Assembly (NCBI GenBank): GCA_004524425.1
Contig: SDNN01000002.1
Coordinates: 1-51,676 of the forward strand
Source of the DNA: Promethearchaeota archaeon
GTDB taxonomy: Archaea > Asgardarchaeota > Lokiarchaeia > Sigynarchaeales > SOKP01
DNA: 51,676 nt
Reading direction: 5' to 3'
Under the pieces are notes generated by a model. It was not told the DNA's origin and made no database searches. It saw only the letters and a list, made by a program, of their open reading frames with translations. This document shows, in pieces, positions 35,220-44,504 of the stretch (its first letter is position 1; every line of letters starts with the position of its first letter). Position numbers and translations under genes: made by a program.

Positions 35220-35924
35220 ATGGCTCAAAACTTAATCGAAGTGGGAAAAAAAGCGGCTGCTGAAAAAGCAGTGATTGAAAATGTCGAGAAAGACATGATC
35301 ATAGGCATTGGAAGCGGTTCCACCGTGGTGTATGCCGTCGAAAAAATAACTGAGCTTAACAAAAAAACCGATTTAAATCTCAAATGCATTCCCTCCTCGT
35401 TTCAGTCATATCAATTAATCGTGGAACATGGCTTAAATTTGGTTTCATTAGATCAATACCCTGAAGTGGACGTGGATATTGATGGAGCAGATGAGATCGA
35501 TAAAGACCTAAATCTCATCAAGGGAGGCGGAGGGTGCTTGGTTCAAGAAAAGATTCTTGCTTCAAATTCCAAGAAACTGATAATAATCGCAGATTATCGA
35601 AAAAACTCGAAAAATTTAGGTGAAAATTGGACAAAAGGAGTCCCAATAGAAATTATTCCAATGGCACGCGTTCCCATCACGAAAAGATTAGAAAAATTAG
35701 GGGGAAAACCTAAATTAAGGATGGCTCAGGCGAAGGCAGGCCCATTAGTCACTGATAACGGGAATTTCATTATAGATGTTGATTTTGGTATTATTAAGTC
35801 ACCAACAGATTTAAATCAGAAGATCTTAAACTTGCCTGGAGTTGTAGATACTGGTTTCTTCATTAACATGACTTCAAAAGCATATATAGGACAAGAAGAC
35901 GGAAGTGTTTTAATTCTAAAATGA
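35220..35924 (+). CDS. rpiA: Ribose-5-phosphate isomerase A
   Basis: 234 residues. IIGIGSGSTVVYAVE is the substrate phosphate loop, PEVDVDIDGADEIDKDLNLIKGGGG holds the catalytic Asp/Glu region with QEKILASNSKKLIIIAD behind it, and KGVPIEIIPMA follows. It interconverts ribose-5-phosphate and ribulose-5-phosphate, supplying PRPP. It is the second gene of a probable purE-rpiA operon. Confidence 0.96.
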   Translation: MAQNLIEVGKKAAAEKAVIENVEKDMIIGIGSGSTVVYAVEKITELNKKTDLNLKCIPSSFQSYQLIVEHGLNLVSLDQYPEVDVDIDGADEIDKDLNLIKGGGGCLVQEKILASNSKKLIIIADYRKNSKNLGENWTKGVPIEIIPMARVPITKRLEKLGGKPKLRMAQAKAGPLVTDNGNFIIDVDFGIIKSPTDLNQKILNLPGVVDTGFFINMTSKAYIGQEDGSVLILK

Positions 35925-35949
35925 AAAATTAAATAAAAAAAAATAAAAA

Positions 35950-38505
35950 TTAATAATTATAATCATCGGAATAACTTCTTATCCTTTCTATATCGTATTT
36001 ATGGCTCTTTCTGCTTGCTCTAATGCCTATGAGGGTGATTATGATGGCCGCTGCGACTAATCCTATTATCAATAACCCAACAGGACTGGTGAGAAATTCT
36101 ATGAGATCAAATGGTTCTGCTTCATCATCATCATCGTCATCATCATCATCTTCAATTGGTATACCTATTGCCTTTGCTACCACAAAATACTTACCAGTAT
36201 ATTCAGCAGTGTAATTAAACACCTCATCAGCACCCGCTAAGGGTGTGACACCAGCTATGATCAAATCAGGTTCTCCATAAGGATCGGTACTTTCATTATA
36301 TACATATAAGTCATAATCAAGATTGCTTGGAACTGCTAAATTGAAGGTATAATCGATATCTTTTTTCAATTCAACATAACCTGCATAAGCATGTTTTGCA
36401 TAAGAATTCTCGTATGAGGAATAAAGTCTTGGAGGACTGATACTTATTAGAGTTCCGGTTGGGGATGTTAAATTTATTGTCCATGCTTCAATTGCAGCAT
36501 CAATATTTAGTCTTCCATAACCTTCGTGTACATCCTTCCCTCCTCGATTTAGGTTGGGGCTATATTCTGGATAGAATTCTCTTTCTAAAGGATAAGTTTC
36601 TGTAGCAGTCATTAATAAAATCGCTTTTACTAAACTTGAATTTGAGTCGCTATTCCAATCCCAATACTCTGATCCTCCCATAGCCTGGATTAGCAGATTT
36701 GAGGCTCCTGCTACTGCTGGGCAGGACATAGATGTCCCTTGTGCGCCCCAAAGCTCATTAGCATAGTAATCAGTGGAATATATTCCTTCAGCATCATTAT
36801 CATTTGAGTCAGCAGAGAAAACAAGCATATTATAATAACTGCCCCCGGGAGCGGTTATATCTGGTTTTTTAGTAAGAGTACTATTAGATGGGCCTCCCTG
36901 ACTACTATAGTAAGTGATTTCATCTCTAAAATTGTTAGCAGCAACAGTAATAACTTTATCTGAATCCGCAGGAGAAACAATATTATTATCTCCTGGACCA
37001 CCATTTCCTGCAGACGTGATGGCAACGATACCATGGTTAACGGCGTTATCTACCGCATCGTTTAAGCTTTCTACTCCACCGGGGAAAAATCCAAAACTCA
37101 TCGAAATAACTGATATATTGTATACATCTCTGTTTGCTATGCACCAATCTATTCCCATAAGAGTGTCTGAAAGAACGCTAATACCACCACCACCCTCTTC
37201 ATTAAATACTTTTACGCTAACTAGATTAGCATCTGGCGCTACTCCTTTCCAGAGATTCCCAGAGCCATATTCAGAAGGACTAAAAGGCCAATGTATTTCA
37301 GTTCTGAACGTGCAATTAGCATCCCAGCAAATATCATCAGCATCCCCACTCATAAAATTAATTTGAACAGCAACAAGATACTCTCCCAATTGATCATTTG
37401 AAATGATATCATATGTAAAGTTTTGTTGCCAATCACCCGGGTTAAAATTACTTAACTGATGAACTATAATATCATCATGAACAAGTAGAAAATCTGCTAA
37501 TACGTAATCTTGTAGAGGAGTTGAATCATTAAATTGACATTCTACTTCTATCTCACCCAAAGAGGGAACATTAAAACTGCCTGCTATCGCGATATCATAA
37601 CTTCCTTCATAAATACCAAAAGGATAATAGTCGAGATTTTGGCTTTGCGTTGCAGTTGCTCTCCCTTCAGAATCCTTTATGGTGCCTAGACCAGCAGCAA
37701 TTCCAGCACAGTGGGAACCATGACCATTATCATCATATGCAGAATCGTTATTTCCACCAGGTGTGTAATCAACCCACGCTAAAACTTTACCTGTGGTATC
37801 ATTATCAAAGAAAAGATGGTCCTCATCTATTCCAGTATCTATGATGGCAATTGAACTCTGATTATCTCCTTCATAATCCAGTGTGTTCCATACATAAGGT
37901 CGAAGATTCAGATTTCTTGAGGTAAAATATAAATCGGTGGTTCCAGTTTCATCTCCTTCTATATAGAAACTAACATCATTTTCTTTTAATAGGGAATAAA
38001 ATAGTTCAAAAGATTGATAACCTAAACTTCCCGCAAATCCATTAATCGCATATTCATAAGTATATTTTATCCTTCCTCCTATATTTTCAAATAGTTCAAG
38101 AGCATGTGAATAATCATAACCTTTAGGAAATTGAATAATAAAACTTACCTTATTAGGTGATTCGGAATCTAATTCTTGATCATTTTGATTCAATGAATGA
38201 GTTTTAGTATTGATGGTACCTAAGAATTCTAGATTATCTATTGATTTTAATTTGATTTCAAAGTCATCGTTTAATCCATTATTGTTTCTATCAGCTTTAA
38301 TAATTAAATCATTCCAGTCAGATATTTTTGAAATAATTGAATCGTCATCATCTTCAATATAGATTGACAAAATACTCTGAGTTTCAAGAAGATCTTTATC
38401 AGTATTGCTAGTAAAAATGAAGAAATTAGGAATAGAAAGAATAATTAGCGAGCCAAGTAATAAAGTTTTAAATTCTTTACTTTTAAATTGACTTTTTTTA
38501 ATCAA
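35950..38505 (-). CDS. Membrane-anchored subtilisin-like serine protease
   Basis: 851 residues. An N-terminal hydrophobic stretch after KSKEFK (signal sequence), a Ca-binding-like loop DRNNNGLNDDF near residue 75, a propeptide-like region, then the S8 catalytic triad: Asp in IAIIDTGIDEDH, His in NGHGSHCAGIAAG, Ser in GTSMSCPAVAGAS, with the oxyanion Asn in SAGNGGPG. A domain of about 100 residues is inserted between the His and Ser motifs. The C-terminus has a beta domain, an unbroken run of nine Asp, a membrane helix and a basic tail, so the protease faces outside and is held in the membrane. The start is a TTG at 38505 with AGGT upstream. Confidence 0.93.
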   Translation of the reverse strand: MIKKSQFKSKEFKTLLLGSLIILSIPNFFIFTSNTDKDLLETQSILSIYIEDDDDSIISKISDWNDLIIKADRNNNGLNDDFEIKLKSIDNLEFLGTINTKTHSLNQNDQELDSESPNKVSFIIQFPKGYDYSHALELFENIGGRIKYTYEYAINGFAGSLGYQSFELFYSLLKENDVSFYIEGDETGTTDLYFTSRNLNLRPYVWNTLDYEGDNQSSIAIIDTGIDEDHLFFDNDTTGKVLAWVDYTPGGNNDSAYDDNGHGSHCAGIAAGLGTIKDSEGRATATQSQNLDYYPFGIYEGSYDIAIAGSFNVPSLGEIEVECQFNDSTPLQDYVLADFLLVHDDIIVHQLSNFNPGDWQQNFTYDIISNDQLGEYLVAVQINFMSGDADDICWDANCTFRTEIHWPFSPSEYGSGNLWKGVAPDANLVSVKVFNEEGGGGISVLSDTLMGIDWCIANRDVYNISVISMSFGFFPGGVESLNDAVDNAVNHGIVAITSAGNGGPGDNNIVSPADSDKVITVAANNFRDEITYYSSQGGPSNSTLTKKPDITAPGGSYYNMLVFSADSNDNDAEGIYSTDYYANELWGAQGTSMSCPAVAGASNLLIQAMGGSEYWDWNSDSNSSLVKAILLMTATETYPLEREFYPEYSPNLNRGGKDVHEGYGRLNIDAAIEAWTINLTSPTGTLISISPPRLYSSYENSYAKHAYAGYVELKKDIDYTFNLAVPSNLDYDLYVYNESTDPYGEPDLIIAGVTPLAGADEVFNYTAEYTGKYFVVAKAIGIPIEDDDDDDDDDEAEPFDLIEFLTSPVGLLIIGLVAAAIIITLIGIRASRKSHKYDIERIRSYSDDYNY

Positions 38506-38769
38506 ATTTTCAAAACCTATTACAATTTGATTTTCATTTAATTTTAAATGGAAATTTTAGAAAATTTTATTAGGATCTTAGTCTTTTTTTGCTAATAAAA
38601 ATTTTATGCTAAGATTTCATGAGAAATCAAGAATAATTTGTAATTTTCTTTAATATCACTCAACTAATATCTTTTCATAAAGAATTAATCTTAACTTCCA
38701 TAAAATCATAATTTTTTTTAAAAATTACATACTATTTCTTCTTACTGTGAACAATCTTCAGATTTGTTA

Positions 38770-38777
38770 TTTTAAAA
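38770..38777 (+). promoter_or_regulatory. TATA element for tRNA-Ala
   Basis: TTTTAAAA is centred about 25 bp before the mature 5' end of the tRNA, where an archaeal TATA box is expected. Confidence 0.5.
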
Positions 38778-38798
38778 TAGAGTCATAAAAAAAGAAGT

Positions 38799-38870
38799 GG
38801 GGTCGTGGATTAGTGGAAGATCGTTCGCTTGGCATGCGAAAGGCCGCGGGTTCAATTCCCGCCGACTCCA
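38799..38870 (+). tRNA. tRNA-Ala (anticodon GGC)
   Basis: All four arms pair: acceptor GGGGTCG with CGACTCC, containing the G3:U70 pair that identifies tRNA-Ala; D stem GATT with GATC; anticodon stem TTCGC with GCGAA around the loop TTGGCAT (anticodon GGC); T stem GCGGG with CCCGC around TTCAATT; five-base variable loop; A discriminator. CCA is not encoded. Just downstream at 38874-38885 is a perfect 12-base palindrome, TTTGAATTCAAA, followed by A-rich sequence, perhaps part of 3' processing or termination. Confidence 0.97.
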
Positions 38871-39031
38871 TTGTTTGAATTCAAAAAAAAAAAGGATTTA
38901 TATATTTTTTAATTTGAATTGATTTCTTTATGGTTTGAAAATTTTTTTAATTCTCCTTTCCTATCAATTATAATCATTTGAAATTTTAACGGTCATTTTC
39001 CATTCCACTTACAAATATAGGTAAAAAAGAT

Positions 39032-41257
39032 TTGATTCCCATCATCTTGGTGGTATTACTTCTTTTTGTATCTATTGCCTGTGCGAACATGCTCATTCCG
39101 AGTTACAGCGTAATAAAGGAAGAATTTGACATTCCCGAAGCATTTATTGCGATACCCGACGCATTATTTTTATTAGTGAGTGCCTTTTTTGCTTTAATGT
39201 GGGGTTATTTCACGGATAGAATAAATAGAGCGAAAGTGATTAGGTTTGGCGCATTTTCTTGGACAATAGGAATGGTACTTACCGCATATTCTCAGTCCTA
39301 TGAAATGCTCATATTAAGTCGAATGTTGAGCGGAGCAGGCTTGGGATGTGTTTTGCCTGTGGGGTATTCAATTATATCAGATGCTATCCCTCCTGAAGAG
39401 AGATCAGGTTGGTTTGGCGCACTGGCAATACTTAGCTCTATATCAAACGGTACGGGGCAAGCATTGTCCTCTTTCATTGGACCATTATTAGGATGGAGGT
39501 TTCCATTCATTCTTTTATCTTTCATTAGTTTTTTCATCATAATCATTTTATTTTTTGTGAAGATACCTCAGAGAGGGGCGAGCGAAAGCGAATTATTAGA
39601 TTTGGCGGAATTTAATTTAGAATATAGTTATAAGATTTCCAAGGAAGATTTGATTGAAATTTTAAGAAAAAAAACAAATCGCCGTCTTATAGCTCAAGGC
39701 TTTTTAACCATCATCCCCGGTACAATATTAGTATATTTTTTAACATCAATGCTGGTACTTCATTATTTTGCTGAGATTCCGGAGGAAATTAGACTTCAAA
39801 CCGCCTCAATATTTGCAGGAATGGTAGGTATTGGATATATTCTAGGGAACGTGTTGATATCTCGTTTATCAGATGCTGTATATAGAAGAAATAAGAGAAA
39901 TAGGGCACGATTAGCTACTATTTGCATGATCTTGGCCATACCACTTTGCTTGATCATGCTTTTCCTATTAGAACCCGTTCGAGTTTCAGATTTGGGGATT
40001 GACTATCCAGACCCAATCCCTCCACAAGATGTATGGCAATACATCTTTTTAACAGTACAACGAATATTTCAAGTTTATCCAAACTATATATGGTATTTCG
40101 CCTTTGGTTTGATTGGAGCAACTTTGGGGGCTGCGCCTGTTTCTAATAAAAACGCAATAATGATAGATGTAAACATGCCAGAACACAAGGGTACCTCCGC
40201 CTCATTTTTCAATCTTTCGGAACAAATAGGGAAAGGAGTCACTCTACTGATTTCATTCATGTTAATCTCTTTATTGGGAAGTATATTTAACATGATGGTA
40301 TTTTCGGTATTCTTCTGGATCCCTGCTGCATTTTTCTGGTATCTGGCTAGTAGAAGCGTGGAGGAAGACATGAATTATAAGTCTCGAATCTTATCTGAGA
40401 GAAAGCAAGTGAGTTTAATAGATTTTATATTTGAATTAGAAATTCAAATGGACAGGGCAATTCAGAAAGTGCAAGATTCAAAATATTATATCGAATCAGA
40501 TCCTACTAAATTCAATGAATTATTGAATGATGCTATCAAAATATTTTCTTTCTGTGAACAAGAAGGTGTTAATAGAAGCATAACGAACATCGAGAAAAAA
40601 GCACATATTCTAAAACTTAAGACAATTTTAATCAAAACGCAAGCGAATCAAATTCTTAAGGAATTAGAAAATCAAAATCTTGAGAATAAAGATGTGGATA
40701 ACTTAAATGAAAAACTTAGACAATTGAAAAAGAAAATTAGTGAAGGGGAGATAAGTACCTTTGGAGAAGTAGAGACTTATTACGAAGATGCTTATTTAAA
40801 AATCGTGGAGGCCCGATTAAATAGACAAGATTTGATTAAGAGTAGAGATTTAATTTTAAAAGCAATTCACATCTATGAACGGGTCAAATATCTCTTGCTT
40901 GAAAGGATTGAAGAAGTTGAACAAAGAGAAGATGAAGATGAGGAGGAGCAAATTGTGTTTAATAAAGAGAATGAATTACTTGAAAAGTGTTCCCAATCAC
41001 TTTTAGCTACTTTGAGATTAAAGGAAGAAATAGACAAGGTGTTTGCTGAACTAAGAACGCATGGAATTCATCAAGCTGATTTGAGAAAAATATCATTATT
41101 GACTTCAGAATATCAAGTAGATTTGTATAATGTAATAATCGATACCTTTGGCCAAGATGAAGAAACAAGGAGAGATATTAGTAGCATTTTGCAGAAAATT
41201 GATGAAATATTTAACGAGTATGATAAAACTCGACCTGAATACGAGCCCATTTTTTGA
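39032..41257 (+). CDS. MFS transporter with long C-terminal cytoplasmic coiled-coil tail
   Basis: 741 residues. The first 445 form a 12-helix MFS transporter: IPSYSVIKEEF and MWGYFTDRINRAKVIRFG (loop 2-3 motif with Asp and Arg), SRMLSGAGLGCVLPVGYSIISDAIPPEERS (helices 4-5) and loop 8-9 YRRNKRNRARLA. The remaining 300 residues have no membrane segment and read as long charged helices with Leu heptads (KLRQLKKKISEGE and others). Substrate unknown. The start is TTG at 39032, since AGGT lies 9 bases before it and no ATG is available after the in-frame stop at 38987. Confidence 0.85.
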   Translation: MIPIILVVLLLFVSIACANMLIPSYSVIKEEFDIPEAFIAIPDALFLLVSAFFALMWGYFTDRINRAKVIRFGAFSWTIGMVLTAYSQSYEMLILSRMLSGAGLGCVLPVGYSIISDAIPPEERSGWFGALAILSSISNGTGQALSSFIGPLLGWRFPFILLSFISFFIIIILFFVKIPQRGASESELLDLAEFNLEYSYKISKEDLIEILRKKTNRRLIAQGFLTIIPGTILVYFLTSMLVLHYFAEIPEEIRLQTASIFAGMVGIGYILGNVLISRLSDAVYRRNKRNRARLATICMILAIPLCLIMLFLLEPVRVSDLGIDYPDPIPPQDVWQYIFLTVQRIFQVYPNYIWYFAFGLIGATLGAAPVSNKNAIMIDVNMPEHKGTSASFFNLSEQIGKGVTLLISFMLISLLGSIFNMMVFSVFFWIPAAFFWYLASRSVEEDMNYKSRILSERKQVSLIDFIFELEIQMDRAIQKVQDSKYYIESDPTKFNELLNDAIKIFSFCEQEGVNRSITNIEKKAHILKLKTILIKTQANQILKELENQNLENKDVDNLNEKLRQLKKKISEGEISTFGEVETYYEDAYLKIVEARLNRQDLIKSRDLILKAIHIYERVKYLLLERIEEVEQREDEDEEEQIVFNKENELLEKCSQSLLATLRLKEEIDKVFAELRTHGIHQADLRKISLLTSEYQVDLYNVIIDTFGQDEETRRDISSILQKIDEIFNEYDKTRPEYEPIF

Positions 41258-41440
41258 AAATACTTGCTAATTGTTGAAAAAATCAGGTATTAACTCTAAT
41301 TTGTGCATGACCATGAAATAGGATTTCTACCTAAAAATACGAAGAAACATGCAAAAATATAAAAGTGTTGATCATGATGTTTTAGAATGGAGAGAACAAA
41401 ATTAATCTTATTATTGAAAAAAAGGTTTTAAAAAGAAGAT

Positions 41441-41743
41441 ATGGATTGCTTGGATGAAATTCTAAATCATCATGAAAAAATGAAATCGCTCAATTCCAAA
41501 ACCACAAGGAATTGGATAAATAGTGTTTTAATAGATTTAATGCAAGAACTTGAGGAGGAAACTCCGAATTTTAAAAAATTCTTGAAAGTTCGCAATTGCC
41601 TGATCCTCTTAATTAATCTCTTTTTTGACATCGATTATCCCGATCATTTTCATAAAAAGGGTAAATCTATTTTAGAACTTTCGAACGAAGAGAGAACTAA
41701 ATGTATAAACGTGCTTAAGCTCGAATTTTCTGATTATAATTGA
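41441..41743 (+). CDS. Small unknown protein
   Basis: 100 residues, not recognised. Mostly helical: charged N-terminal half, a hydrophobic stretch NCLILLINLFF near 67, then DYPDHFHKKG and a C-terminal helix. Starts at an ATG near a GAAGAT sequence. It is between the MFS protein and an opposing helical protein, with no context to suggest a role. Confidence 0.5.
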   Translation: MDCLDEILNHHEKMKSLNSKTTRNWINSVLIDLMQELEEETPNFKKFLKVRNCLILLINLFFDIDYPDHFHKKGKSILELSNEERTKCINVLKLEFSDYN

Positions 41744-41828
41744 GCTTGAGAAATTTTCACTCGAGAATCCACGTGATAAAAAAACAGCAAAATATTATTA
41801 TTTCATGAGATTAATAAGGTTTAACGCA

Positions 41829-42377
41829 TTATACTTCTACTCGTTCTACAAAATTTTCTATAGTTTGCTCCAGATCAACGATATCGTCTACATCCTTGAT
41901 TTCAGCACTTGCTAATTTATTTAAAAATTCCTTCAGAAGTTTTTCTTTTTCCTTATCAGTAGGAAACAACAAGCTGCTTCTATAATGTTCCCAATCAAGT
42001 ATATTTGAAAAAATTAAAAATAGAATCTCAATATGGCTATACTCTATTAATCCAAAGAGTTTCTGTTTAGTAATCAAATCTTTAGTATGGTCTTTATAAA
42101 AATTAGATAAATCATTATAATAATTGGTAATCCGAGCTATATTGTCTAATTGGGCTTTAAGCGCTGCTTGATTAATTGGACTTTCTTCGTCTTTATATAA
42201 AATGTCAAAATATTTCATTATAAAATCTTTTAGATTCTGCACTTTTTGTTGAAACACTCGCGTTTTGACTATTCGTTCAAACATGGGACTTTCCTTGTCT
42301 TGATAAAACTTGAGCTCAAATTTAACAATTGACAAAATATCAAAAAAAAGTTCACGAACATCAATCTTTTCTGCCAT
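41829..42377 (-). CDS. Unknown all-helical protein
   Basis: 182 residues, predicted almost wholly helical, with Phe/Tyr/Ile-rich amphipathic segments (LFFDILSIVKFELKFYQDK, NLKDFIMKYFDILYKDEES) and no Cys or Gly motif. Its ribosome site GGTGA seven bases before the ATG supports expression. Not recognised; a protein-interaction or regulatory role is possible. Confidence 0.55.
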   Translation of the reverse strand: MAEKIDVRELFFDILSIVKFELKFYQDKESPMFERIVKTRVFQQKVQNLKDFIMKYFDILYKDEESPINQAALKAQLDNIARITNYYNDLSNFYKDHTKDLITKQKLFGLIEYSHIEILFLIFSNILDWEHYRSSLLFPTDKEKEKLLKEFLNKLASAEIKDVDDIVDLEQTIENFVERVEV

Positions 42378-42557
42378 ATTGAATCACCAAATCTAATTAA
42401 TCTGATAGTAAATAATTAGCTTAACAATTATAAAAATATACAATTTATACAATTCTATATGAGTTAAAAAAGTTTTTTATTTTATTCATGAAGTATTCAT
42501 ATTCGAATTTTACATGAAACAACCTAAAAGATGAATTCTGTTCTTGGAAAAACCAAT

Positions 42558-43511
42558 TTAAGAAGACAACCTATGTTGAGATGTTCTTCGCTTTCTTCTC
42601 ATTAGTTTTTTTAGTAAAATTCCCTTGACATGAATTTTTATTATTCTGAATGGACAGCGCAACATGAAATTCAAGTCAACGTGCGGATTTTTCCTCAAAT
42701 GAAGAAATTTCGCATAAAAATTCTTTGCTCTCCTCAAATTAGATTCTGATCTCTCAAATAGAATGAATCGTTTAATTATTGCCGAAAGAGGTTTAGAATC
42801 TTCGAAAGCAAAGAAGTTGGAAGCTCTCAGAGCCCATTTTACGGCTTCCAATTGATATTTAGCTTTAAATATTTTCAATGGAGTTATGAGGATCGAAAAT
42901 AGTGAAATTAAAAGATTCATTATTGTACTTCTTATCATGTCAAAAGTAGATATTTCTACTTTAGTTTTGACTAAATCCCTTAAATCTTCCCCCCATAATA
43001 CTTGACTATTATCCACCACGCTGCTTAATACTAATTTTTTGGGGGCAAATACGCCCGAAAGAAACCTATTGACCCCAAATATCTTATGAAAAATACCTTG
43101 CTCAAAATAAGTCTTATGGGTTAAAAAATGGCTCATGAACATCCCGGTACTTTGTTGGACCACTCCAATGACTCTATCGAACAAATTCGAGTGAATATAA
43201 CGGAAATTATGCTTATTTTCCAGGGAATAAAAATATTTTTCAACTCGTCTTATGAAAAAATTTGAAACGTTGTCGCTGAAGATAATTAATAGATCACAAT
43301 CAGATATTTGCGTGCTTTCATTCTTACCATGATTGTTATTTAATTGACTTCCAAAAAGAATAATTGATAAGATTTTTTCAACGCCTATTTCCTTATTAAT
43401 GATTAGAAGAACATCTTGGATGTAATTTCTAGCTTGTTTATTGACTTGATTTAAGCTAAGATTTATCTCTTTTAGAGCCTTTCTTAGTTCAACTTGACGT
43501 GCTTCTTGCAA
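42558..43511 (-). CDS. Nucleotidyltransferase-fold protein (Pol-beta superfamily)
   Basis: 317 residues. The N-terminal part has ILFGSQ (Gly54-Ser55) and SDCDLLIIF (Asp71 and Asp73), the GS...DxD pattern of minimal nucleotidyltransferases. The third catalytic acidic residue is not certain. The remaining 240 residues include helices with a hydrophobic run TIMNLLISLFSILITPLKIF and a very basic C-terminal tail ending in KRRTSQHRLSS. It may add a nucleotide to an RNA or small molecule. The start is a TTG at 43511, so the N-terminus is not secure. No HEPN partner gene is adjacent, which argues against a toxin-antitoxin pair. Confidence 0.7.
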   Translation of the reverse strand: MQEARQVELRKALKEINLSLNQVNKQARNYIQDVLLIINKEIGVEKILSIILFGSQLNNNHGKNESTQISDCDLLIIFSDNVSNFFIRRVEKYFYSLENKHNFRYIHSNLFDRVIGVVQQSTGMFMSHFLTHKTYFEQGIFHKIFGVNRFLSGVFAPKKLVLSSVVDNSQVLWGEDLRDLVKTKVEISTFDMIRSTIMNLLISLFSILITPLKIFKAKYQLEAVKWALRASNFFAFEDSKPLSAIIKRFILFERSESNLRRAKNFYAKFLHLRKNPHVDLNFMLRCPFRIIKIHVKGILLKKLMRRKRRTSQHRLSS

Positions 43512-43688
43512 AAATTATCAGTAACCCATTATTTTTATTGAAATAGATAAAAGTCTTGGTAGATTTTTTGGAAGTTGTGTTAAAATTTATTAAAAATAAA
43601 TTAAAGTTTTAATAAAATAATTGTTTAAAAGAAATAAAAAGTTTTTGAACAAACAATTTATCAATATTTTGGCACAAAAATTATAAAT

Positions 43689-44471
43689 TTACCTAAAATA
43701 AGAATCGGGTCCTTGATCTTCTTCTCCACCTTTCATGAAATAATCTGCTTGTTTCTTAAATGAGTCAAAGATGGACTGCATTTCCTCAATTTTCTTATTG
43801 AGTTCATCAAATGAGATGTCTATTTCAAAATAGGTTTTCAAACACGTGACCAAAGCTTTTGAGGCTCTTGGATCGAGATTCATCATCGGTAATGGAATTG
43901 TTTCTGCTAATAAACATACACCTGGAGCATGCCCCTTACTTCCAGCCCAAGCGGGTAGTATTCCGTTTGCTCCAGCTATTATACCTCCTTCCATTACAGT
44001 CGTGTTCTCTAATTCGAGAAAAGAATCAATAAGAGATTTATCAGTACTGCACACGTGAACCTTCGGTTCCTGTGATGCTTTATCTGATACTAAAGCCCCG
44101 GTACTCACGTACATTTTTATTTTTCCGGCAGTAATATTATCCATTTCTTCACAAAACTTTTTGGTAAACTCAAAAACACCCTCTGGATTCTGAGGCTGGA
44201 AGTTTGCCGTTAGAATGAAGAAATCATTAGGTTCTCTGGATTTGTAATATAATTTTGCGGTTGGGATTTCTAAAACACCATCCTCGACCGTGCTCTTGGC
44301 AGGAAAATCGAAAAATTCAATTTCTAAAAATAATTCGGCTTCAATCGAGTCTTTTATAGAACTCACGGCTAATTTTCCAATAAGCGCAATGCCAGGCCAG
44401 CCAATCAAGACAACGGGATCATTAATTTGATTGAGATCTAATTCAAATTTTTTTTCAATGTTAAAATACAT
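43689..44471 (-). CDS. PAC2-family (proteasome assembly chaperone 2-like) protein
   Basis: 260 residues. DPVVLIGWPGIALIGKLAVSSI opens the family fold, and EGGIIAGANGILPAWAGSKG followed by CLLAETIPLP in the second half is the conserved PAC2 core. A C-terminal helix EELNKKIEEMQSIFDSFKKQ follows. Archaeal members are thought to assist proteasome or related ring assembly; direct evidence is limited. It ends 33 bases from the start of the next gene upstream on the same strand. Confidence 0.88.
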   Translation of the reverse strand: MYFNIEKKFELDLNQINDPVVLIGWPGIALIGKLAVSSIKDSIEAELFLEIEFFDFPAKSTVEDGVLEIPTAKLYYKSREPNDFFILTANFQPQNPEGVFEFTKKFCEEMDNITAGKIKMYVSTGALVSDKASQEPKVHVCSTDKSLIDSFLELENTTVMEGGIIAGANGILPAWAGSKGHAPGVCLLAETIPLPMMNLDPRASKALVTCLKTYFEIDISFDELNKKIEEMQSIFDSFKKQADYFMKGGEEDQGPDSYFR

Positions 44472-44504
44472 GACAATTCTTTCTCGATATGTATTATTTT
44501 ATTT

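Noticed and set aside
36118..36155. Trinucleotide repeat of ATC/GTC type
   Set aside because: This is simply the coding repeat for the poly-Asp run of the subtilase, not an independent repeat element.
36914..37366. 150-codon frame opposite the subtilase
   Set aside because: Antisense shadow of the protease's catalytic domain; Ser/Pro/Thr-rich with no family features.
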